A DNA stretch of 64,000 nucleotides, from contig NZ_JACYGY010000001.1 in assembly GCF_015221875.1 (NCBI RefSeq), positions 4,504,501 to 4,568,500 of the forward strand, given 5' to 3'. Below are positions 42,590 to 50,600 of the stretch, one piece after another. The notes under the pieces were generated by a model. The model made no database searches and was not told where the DNA came from. It was given only the letters and a program-made list of their open reading frames with translations. The DNA is from Dyadobacter subterraneus (GTDB lineage Bacteria; Bacteroidota; Bacteroidia; Cytophagales; Spirosomataceae). Position numbers and translations under genes: made by a program. Numbering within the stretch: the stretch's first letter is position 1; each line of letters starts with the position of its first letter.

Positions 42590-44287
42590 TTAAGATTCGC
42601 AGGAAGAACAACTTACCAAACTGGTAACAAGTTCTTTGGAAACACTTTGGCTTCTTTGGTAATAAAGGGTCTTAATTCCCAATTTCCACGCTTCTATCAG
42701 CAATTTATTTACTTCTTTAACAGGAAGGTTCGAAGGGATATTAAGATTCAGACTCTGCGCCTGATCCACATATTTTTGCCGGATTGATGCCTGCTGGATA
42801 ATCTCCAACTGACTGATTTCTTTAAATGTCTTGAAAACATCTTTTTCCTCAGCTGTAAGTTCGGGCATATGCTGCACACTTCCGTGGTTCAACATAATGG
42901 TACGCCAGGTTTCTTCATTGTCAAGCCCTTTTTCTTCCAGTAATACTTTCAGATACTTGTTCTTGCGCATGAAATTTCCTTTTGCAAGACCTGCCTTGTA
43001 ATAATTACTGCTGAAAGGCTCAATTCCGGGTGAAGTTTGTCCAAGGATTGCCGAAGATGATGTCGTAGGTGCAATCGCAAGAAGTGTGGTATTTCTGCGG
43101 CCGTACCCTTTCAAAAGTTCGGGCTCACCATATATCATCGCAAGTTCCTGTGTTGCTTTTTCGGATTTATCCTGGATTGTTTTAAATATCTGTGTGGTTA
43201 GCTGCTTAGCCTGCATACCTTCAAAAGGAATCATATTCTTTTGAAGATAAGAATGCCACCCCAGCACACCAAGTCCAAGCGCGCGGTGACGTTTTGCGAA
43301 CCGGTTTGCACTGGCCAAAAAATGATTTCCTTCCGTTTTTTCAATAAACTCCTGAAGAACTGCGTCTAAAAAGAAAATAGCCAGCCTGACTGCGTCAGTA
43401 TCTTTCCACTCATCGAATAATTCAAGGTTCATCGATGACAGACAGCAGATAAAAGATTCATCTTCTGTTGAAGGAAGCATGATCTCAGAGCATAAATTAC
43501 TGGCGTTGATACGAAGATTTTTATCTTTATAAACCTGGGGTTTATTCTGGTTTACATTATCCGAAAAGAAAATATACGGAAGTCCTTTTTGCTGCCGGCT
43601 TTGCAGGATTTTTGCCCAGATTTCTCTTTTGGACATATCCCCGTCAATCATATCCTGCATCCAGTAATCGGGCACACAAACTCCGGAGAAAAGATTCTGA
43701 ATCGGGTGCCCGATATCCTTAATCTGCAAAAATTCTTCTATATCCTCGTGATCAATATCCATGTAGGCAGCAAAAGCACCACGGCGTACACCACCCTGGG
43801 AAATGGTATCCATTGCTGTATCAAAAAGCCGCATAAAACTTACCGCTCCGCTACTTTTCCCGTTGTCTGTAACCGCACTTCCACGGGAACGCAAATCTCC
43901 AAAATAAGCAGATGTTCCGCCACCAATTTTGGTCTGCATGATCACCTCACCAAGTTTATGGGTAATGCCTTCGATATTATCCGGCACGTGCACATTGAAG
44001 CAGGAAATAGGCAAACCACGCTCTGTGCCCATATTCGCCCAGATCGGCGAGCTCAGGCTCATCCAGCCTCTTTCAATCATTTCCTGAAAAGCTTCCTTTA
44101 ATTCCGGACGGTAAAGACGTTTTGCAGCAGCAGCACAAACGCGCTCAATTGCTCCTTCAACCGTTTCTCCCTTCAGCAGATATCCTCTGTTAAGTACCTG
44201 CTCGCTTTCTGTATTTTTCCACCAAAGCTTTGGCATTTCATACTGGGGCGTTACAACTTCCAGCAGATCCAATTCGGCAATTTTCAT
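42590..44287 (-). CDS. nrdA: Class I ribonucleoside-diphosphate reductase, large (alpha) subunit
   Basis: A 565-residue catalytic subunit. It reduces ribonucleoside diphosphates to deoxy forms with the NrdB radical. Visible catalytic residues: the first redox Cys in GLPISCFNVHVPD, the N-x-C-x-E active site in INASNLCSEIML, the second redox Cys in ICCLSSMNL, the radical-path Tyr pair in GIKTLYYQRSQS, and the C-terminal shuttle cysteines SCSSCES. It is shorter than E. coli NrdA (about 760), because the N-terminal ATP-cone is missing. The gene follows nrdB by 60 bases and ends at a strong hairpin. Confidence 0.95.
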   Translation of the reverse strand: MKIAELDLLEVVTPQYEMPKLWWKNTESEQVLNRGYLLKGETVEGAIERVCAAAAKRLYRPELKEAFQEMIERGWMSLSSPIWANMGTERGLPISCFNVHVPDNIEGITHKLGEVIMQTKIGGGTSAYFGDLRSRGSAVTDNGKSSGAVSFMRLFDTAMDTISQGGVRRGAFAAYMDIDHEDIEEFLQIKDIGHPIQNLFSGVCVPDYWMQDMIDGDMSKREIWAKILQSRQQKGLPYIFFSDNVNQNKPQVYKDKNLRINASNLCSEIMLPSTEDESFICCLSSMNLELFDEWKDTDAVRLAIFFLDAVLQEFIEKTEGNHFLASANRFAKRHRALGLGVLGWHSYLQKNMIPFEGMQAKQLTTQIFKTIQDKSEKATQELAMIYGEPELLKGYGRRNTTLLAIAPTTSSSAILGQTSPGIEPFSSNYYKAGLAKGNFMRKNKYLKVLLEEKGLDNEETWRTIMLNHGSVQHMPELTAEEKDVFKTFKEISQLEIIQQASIRQKYVDQAQSLNLNIPSNLPVKEVNKLLIEAWKLGIKTLYYQRSQSVSKELVTSLVSCSSCES

Positions 44288-44347
44288 TTCTTTTTTCTGA
44301 TTAATATTTGTTGATTTCTCACTGTATCTTTAACCTTCGATCTGTTT

Positions 44348-45322
44348 TTAGAACAAATCGTAAGCAGAAATACTTTTATCATGTTTTGTATAATCCACAG
44401 GACGTTTCGCGAAAAAGTCATCCAGACTGTTTGCAAAAACCTCTTCTTCAAACCATTGCAATAATTTCACATCAGCAACGGCCAGATTGAACTGACGTGG
44501 CAAGCCGATTTTTTGAAGACTGTCGTCAGCGCGGTACTTCATAAAGTTGATCAGATCTTCTTTATTGATACTATCAATTTCACCTTCGTTGAATATCCAG
44601 TCGATGATGCGGGATTCCACATCGATGGAAGAGCGCACCAGACGTGTAATTTCAGCAACGGTCTGCTGGTCAAACATATCAGGAAATTCTTCTTTGATTT
44701 TGTTGACAAGAAAAATACCGGCGTTGGCATGAATCTGCTCGTCGATTGAAGTCCAGGCGATGATGTTGCTCACATTTTTCATCAAACCTTTAAAACGCGC
44801 AAATGATAAAATGATCGCGAACTGACTGAACAGACTGACATTTTCTATCAAAATTGAAAAAAGGATCAGCGAAAAAGCATATTCTTTTTTATCGGTCGAT
44901 TTGGAGTTTCCCAGAGCTTCTGACAAATAATCAATACGCTCACGAATTACCGGAATTTCGATAAGTGTCTCAAATTGATCGTTGTATCCCAGAACTTCCA
45001 GAAGACGCGAATAAGCCTCCGAATGGCGAAATTCACACTCTGCGAAAGTACTTCCCAGACCGTTGAATTCCGGTTTTGGCAAATGGTGAAAAAGATTTCC
45101 CCAGAAAGATTTTACTGCGACTTCGATTTGAGCGATAGCAAGCAGGCTATTTTTTACCGCAGTTCTCTCAGCCGAGCTCAGATGAGAATGAAAATCCTGT
45201 GTGTCTGCCGTAAAATCTACTTCCGAATGCACCCAGTAGGACTTATTAATCGCTTCTGTAAACTGTAATATTTCCGGATACTCGAACGGTTTATATTGAA
45301 GACGTTTATCAAAAATACTCAT
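44348..45322 (-). CDS. nrdB: Class I ribonucleoside-diphosphate reductase, small (beta) subunit
   Basis: A 324-residue radical-generating subunit of ribonucleotide reductase. Metal ligands and radical site: Asp in HSEVDFTAD, Glu in AQIEVAVKSFWGNL, and FRHSEAYSRLLEVLGY, where Glu, His and the radical Tyr have the E-x-x-H-x-x-x-Y spacing of the tyrosyl-radical class. The C-terminal KSISAYDLF is the tail that docks in NrdA. No ATP-cone is present here either. It is first in the nrdB-nrdA operon, the reverse of the E. coli order. Confidence 0.95.
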   Translation of the reverse strand: MSIFDKRLQYKPFEYPEILQFTEAINKSYWVHSEVDFTADTQDFHSHLSSAERTAVKNSLLAIAQIEVAVKSFWGNLFHHLPKPEFNGLGSTFAECEFRHSEAYSRLLEVLGYNDQFETLIEIPVIRERIDYLSEALGNSKSTDKKEYAFSLILFSILIENVSLFSQFAIILSFARFKGLMKNVSNIIAWTSIDEQIHANAGIFLVNKIKEEFPDMFDQQTVAEITRLVRSSIDVESRIIDWIFNEGEIDSINKEDLINFMKYRADDSLQKIGLPRQFNLAVADVKLLQWFEEEVFANSLDDFFAKRPVDYTKHDKSISAYDLF

Positions 45323-45995
45323 AAAAAAAACTGATTTATAACTTGTTGAAAGAGAGCAATCAGGGATAAAACAATTGATTTTTCATTCATTACTATCCCC
45401 TATTTCTGAATAAATAAGGGCAGTTTGAACGCAAGAAATCAAATTATCCCAGCCTTCTTTGAGAAAACAAATCTATCAGTTAATCTTATAAGTTAAAATT
45501 TTTTGTAAACTTTTTAAAAATGAAAAAATATCAAATAATTGAAATACAGTTATTTAACTAAAATAATTTGTACACTTTTTTTTTCAAGGTGATTTTTTGT
45601 CAAAATTATTTCTAAACGTATGGAACTTTCTACAATCGGCTAAACTTCAACGCATTAGACTTTAACAATATCAATATTTAAGCTTCAAAGCAATCCGAGG
45701 GTCGAAATTGTGTGGTTAGCGGCCATCGATACAGTTACAATTCTGATTAGCCCCCTACCCTGTTAAACTCAGTTAATCCGGAAAGCGGCAAACATCCTGA
45801 TGTATTGTCATTTTCAGGTACGCCGTCTTTTTGTGAGGATTAAAAAGAAAATGTCCGTTCAGCGATTTTTCAATTCCATTCATCGATTACTTCCTGCAAA
45901 AAGCAGCACCATCCTATACTTTCGAGGATAAGAAAACCCAGATCTGCCTTGGGATTTTCCAAGCAGAAACAAAGCAGATTTATCAATTAAATTGC
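45323..45995. other. Long intergenic region between nrdB and the surface-protein operon
   Basis: About 670 AT-rich bases between divergent genes. An imperfect palindrome, CCCCTATTT (45397-45405) and AAATAAGGG (45412-45420) with one mismatch, lies about 80 bases before nrdB and could be a control site. No clear NrdR box and no convincing small gene was seen. The promoter of the plus-strand operon must lie in the right half, but I found no exact consensus. Confidence 0.45.
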
Positions 45996-47696
45996 ATGAT
46001 AAAATTTTACCTCTTTCTTTTTCTGATTGTCTTTGGTGAGAGTTTGCTAATAAATGCATTCTGCCAGGATAAGCCCAAGATTTCGAAAGTAGCGAAACTT
46101 TCAGGAGGGCTAAACGCTTATGCCGGCTTTTACACGCCAAGCGGAATTGCCGCCAGAAACCAGGCTACACCTTTCGGGCTAAGCGGTTCTTTGACGCTGA
46201 CTTTGCCGGGCGGCATCAGTTTACCATTTTCAGGTGTGCTTGGAAATCAGGGATCAAGTTTTCGTCAGCCTTTCAATCAGTTTGGTGTTAGTCCGGCTTA
46301 CAAATGGGCCACTGTTCATGCCGGTTATCGCAATGTTTCCTTTTCTCCTTTCACACTTGCGGGCCATAGTTTTTTAGGTGCCGGTATTGAGCTTAATCCT
46401 GGAATGCTCAGGTTTGGCGCGGTTTATGGCCGTTTCAATAAAGCAGTTTCTTCCACGCTTGCCGATCCTGATATCATTCCCTCGTTTAAAAGAACCGGAT
46501 ATGCCGTGAAACTGGGTTACGGAAAAGCAAATAATTATATCGATCTGGTAATGCTGCGGGCGAACGATGATACAAGTTCTATTATAAAACCTGCTCAAAG
46601 TGCGGAGCAAAGCGTTACACCCGCTGAAAACCTGGTGATTGGAATTACATCAAGGCTTCTTTTGGTGAAACATTTTTTAGTAGAGCTGGACGCGGCAGCA
46701 AGTTCCTACACCCGCGACATATTTGCGACCGAAGTAGAAGCCGAAGGTAAAAATCCATTAAGCAGGGTGTTTGGAAAAATGATCACACCCAGACTTTCCT
46801 CCCAACTGACTCAGGCTACGCAGGCGGCCGTAGGATATCAGGATAAATGGGGTTCTCTCAAAGTGCAGTATAAACGCATCGATCCGAATTTCCAGACGAT
46901 GGGCGCATACTATTTTCAAAGTGATATTGAAAGCTATACGGTAGCTACTTCGTTGAATTTACTCAGAGGAAAAGCAAGGATTTCAGCAAGTTACGGCCGT
47001 CAGTTTGATAATCTGGCAAACAATAAAAATGCAGGAACCGGCCGCTCAATTGGTTCCTTGATGGCCTCTTTTAATCCTGATCCGGTTTTTGGATTTGATG
47101 TCGCACTATCGAATTACGGTCTGAGCCAGAAAGCAGGGCTGAGGCCACTGATTGATACTTTGCGTATTGCTCAAAACAATTTCTCAGCGACCGTCAATTC
47201 CCGGTATTCAATTTTCAATGCAGACTTATCACATATTTTCACACTGACGGCCTCCCACCAGCAGCTGTCAGATTTAAATAAAACTACCGCTCAACAAACT
47301 GAAAATGATAATCAGAATGTAAACCTGGGCTATTTTCTGCAACAAAACCGCAGTGGCTTTGGTCTCAATCTTATGCTTTCTTACACGCAATCGGGCCTGC
47401 CTTTACCGGCAGGTTCGACAGAAAGTCCGAAGGTGAAATTTTACGGTCCAACGCTGGGCACCAACTATACATTTTTCAAAAAGAAATTATCGACTTCTGC
47501 CAATTTCTCCTATCTCATAAATCAGCAATATGGCCAGACCGGGAAAGTTCTGACGGCTTCGACCAACGCGGGTTATCAATTAGCAAAGAGACAAAGTCTG
47601 AGTTTGATGCTTAATTATCTCAACTCGAACACAGGGCAGCAATCAGAAAAATTCAATGAATTCAGAGGAAATATTGGCTATGGAATTTCTTTCTAA
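45996..47696 (+). CDS. Outer-membrane beta-barrel protein of unknown function
   Basis: A 566-residue exported protein. Signal peptide to about INAFCQ (residue 24). The rest is alternating-hydrophobic strands with Gly and aromatic belts (GGISLPFSGVLGNQGSSFRQ, YKWATVHAGYRNVSFSPFTL, KKLSTSANFSYLINQQYG) and ends NIGYGISF. The terminal Phe is the signal for barrel assembly by BAM. This looks like a 20-plus-stranded barrel. It is the first gene of a six-gene surface operon and overlaps the next gene by 17 bases, so it probably anchors or secretes the giant protein encoded next. No family recognised. Confidence 0.75.
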   Translation: MIKFYLFLFLIVFGESLLINAFCQDKPKISKVAKLSGGLNAYAGFYTPSGIAARNQATPFGLSGSLTLTLPGGISLPFSGVLGNQGSSFRQPFNQFGVSPAYKWATVHAGYRNVSFSPFTLAGHSFLGAGIELNPGMLRFGAVYGRFNKAVSSTLADPDIIPSFKRTGYAVKLGYGKANNYIDLVMLRANDDTSSIIKPAQSAEQSVTPAENLVIGITSRLLLVKHFLVELDAAASSYTRDIFATEVEAEGKNPLSRVFGKMITPRLSSQLTQATQAAVGYQDKWGSLKVQYKRIDPNFQTMGAYYFQSDIESYTVATSLNLLRGKARISASYGRQFDNLANNKNAGTGRSIGSLMASFNPDPVFGFDVALSNYGLSQKAGLRPLIDTLRIAQNNFSATVNSRYSIFNADLSHIFTLTASHQQLSDLNKTTAQQTENDNQNVNLGYFLQQNRSGFGLNLMLSYTQSGLPLPAGSTESPKVKFYGPTLGTNYTFFKKKLSTSANFSYLINQQYGQTGKVLTASTNAGYQLAKRQSLSLMLNYLNSNTGQQSEKFNEFRGNIGYGISF

Positions 47697-50600
47697 AATA
47701 ATATTAAGGATCAGTCACAAATCAGACTTCGGTTTTTCGCAGCTGGTTTTGCTGCTGCTGTTGAGCTTTTATTCAATGGCACAGGACCCTGTGCGTATAA
47801 CAACGAACGTTTTGCCTCCTTACAGCCCATATATCCAGGATTATCCTGGAACTGGCAACCGGGTTCAGGTCTTCATTTCCAATCTTTCGGGCAGGTCGTT
47901 AAGCGTCCGTCTTCTGGGAAAACTGGAAGGCGATAATGGTGTGGTCATCAAAACTTCCGCCAATTACCGGCCTTTGCAACCGCAGCAACTTTTGCCAACT
48001 GATGTAAACCGTTTAATTACAAGAAATGAGCTGGAAGGGTTGTTTGACCTGAATCAGATTGAAGTTCAGGGAATGGACAAAAATTTATTGTATCGTGGCT
48101 TTCCTCTGCCCGAAGGTAACTATCAGCTTTGTGTTCAGGCTTTTGACAACGCAACGATTCGTCCGCTTTCGGCTGAATTTCCGATGGGATGTTCAGGTTT
48201 GATTCCTGTGCGTGTTATTGAGCCGCCAATTCTTATTTTCCCACAACCAGATGCGGAAGTTACAGCCAATACGCCCCAAACACAGATTTTTACATGGACG
48301 GCTCCGGTAGGAATTTTGCCAAACCAGATCGAATACACATTAAGAATCGTTGAGCTTCCCATTTCCAACATCGATCCGAATGTCTTTATCGACGCGGTCG
48401 CGCTGCCCAAATCTGGCATTGAAATTAAAAATTTAAAAACGACCACTTTTCTTTACGGTCCCCAGCATCCGCCGTTGCAAGCCGGAAAACGGTACGCCTG
48501 GCGGGTTCAGGCCGTGCCCGTTAATGGCCGGTTCAATATTTTGAATGATGGGAAAAGTCCTGTGCAATCCTTCACCTATGGAAAGTTTGGATTGATCGCC
48601 CAGCAGCCGGGAATTGAAATTGCACAGGCGGCACTGCCGGTAATCCCCGGGCTGGGCTCAGGAACGGATACGACAAAACAGGCAACCAAATATATGCTTT
48701 CGTCGAAATTACCTGTCCAATGTTCGTGTCAGGTACCGGTGAATGAAAGCGATAATGTAGATAACAGTACCGTTTTAAAATCCAGAAAAGCTACCATTGC
48801 CGGATTCCAGATGGAGCTTCTAGCCAATGTGAAAGAAGAAAAAGGAGCGCTGACGGGCACGGGTATGATTCCGGTTCCGATGATCAACAACAGTTATGTC
48901 AAAATGCGTGTCAATCTTTTTGATGTACAATGTAATGCGCAGGGACAGGTAATCGGTGGTTTTGTCAGAGCCATTTACAAAAATGGAGCACCCGGCTACA
49001 CACCGGATTACGATAAACCAGAAATGCCTGCACTGGAAATGACGCCTGCCACGATGCAGAATCTGAGCGGATTTTTCAGCACTGCCAAGGATCAGCTGGT
49101 TTCGTCTCTGACCAATTCTGCAAAAAGTGTGGGCTTTGAATTGCCCCTCGGTATTGACAAAACATTTGGTCCGGTCAATACTGTGATTGCGATCACTAAC
49201 ATGACTTTTACGCCAAAAGAAGCTTTTTTTGACGCTAATACCTGGATCAATACCGCCAATGCGCTGGTTTCGGGAATTCCGCTGAGCGGCTACAATATGT
49301 GTTTTTCTCCTCAAAAACCTTGTGGGGAAGGAATTTTATACCTGGCTAAAAAGATGGAGTTATCGCCGTTTTTTGCTTTGAAAGGTGCAGAAGGTGCGCC
49401 GGTTGGCCCCGACGGTGTCTTCGGTGGACCTGATACCACGCAGGTTACGCATGTGGTTTTTGATCAATCCGGTTTTAAACAGATGCGTGTTCATGGATTG
49501 CTAACGCCTCCCGGACTTGTGGATGCGCAAACCCAAGGAAAAGTAGAAATCAGCGTCAATGCAGGCCTGGTGAATTTTCAGGACTGGACAGCGCAGCTTT
49601 CGTTTCCTAAATTTTATGTGGAGGGACTCTCCGATTTTAAATTTTCGATGCAGCCGGGAAAACCTGCACTCTATGATCATTCCGAAAGCAAAACACCGGC
49701 AAAACTGCCCGAAGGTTATCTTTCCGGCCCTGAGGTTAACCTTTGGCAGGGACTTTATTTCCCTGAAATCGACTTGGAATTACCTTCATTCATGAAGAGA
49801 AGTGATGGCAAACCTTTGACCGTGGGTGTTCAGGATATGATTTCGGATAACAACGGATTTTCAGGGAAAGCTTTTGTAAAAAATATTGTAGCTATCGATA
49901 GCGGTTCGCTGGATAGCTGGTATTTCTCTGTCGATGAGCTCTCGGTCAGCTTTTTGAAAAGCACATTTCAAAATTCTTCAATGAACGGAAAGATTGTTTT
50001 GCCGGTATTCAAAACCCCGACGGATGCAGCTTCACAGCTTCCTTATTCCTGTACATTATCCAAAGAAGAGCAAAATGGCGCTTTATCTGTTTTGTTTCAG
50101 GCGAAACCAACCGAGGAAATGAACGTCGATATCTGGCGGGCAAAACTCAAATTGGATAATACCAGCACGGTTAGCGTAACTTATAACGGACAAGGAGCCG
50201 AGGCAAAAGCTGTCCTTACCGGAGCGCTTGATATTGATGCAGAATATTTCACTATTCCGGCAGCAAAGTTCCAGGAACTGACGCTCAGCTCAAAAGCGCC
50301 ATACGTTTCCTTGAAAGACGCCAAATTTGGCTTTGCTTCGCCTCAAAAAATGATGGAAGATTTTCCACTTACCCTAAAATCAGGGGAGCTCGTATCAGAT
50401 CCTGTTGATCCGAAATTAATCGGGTTCAAATTTGTAGGAGCACTCGATCTGACTGGTGGTGGTGATAAAGGATTAAGTGCCACGGCCGGAGCTACTTTGT
50501 TTTTCAAAACCGGTCTTGAAAATGGCCGTCCCAACTGGGATTTCGCTAAAATTAAACCAGATACCATAGCCGTTGATGCGCCCTTGGGGCCGGTTCATGT

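Noticed and set aside
45397..45420. Palindrome upstream of nrdB as an NrdR box
   Set aside because: Its sequence does not match the NrdR consensus pair, so it is left as an unexplained palindrome only.
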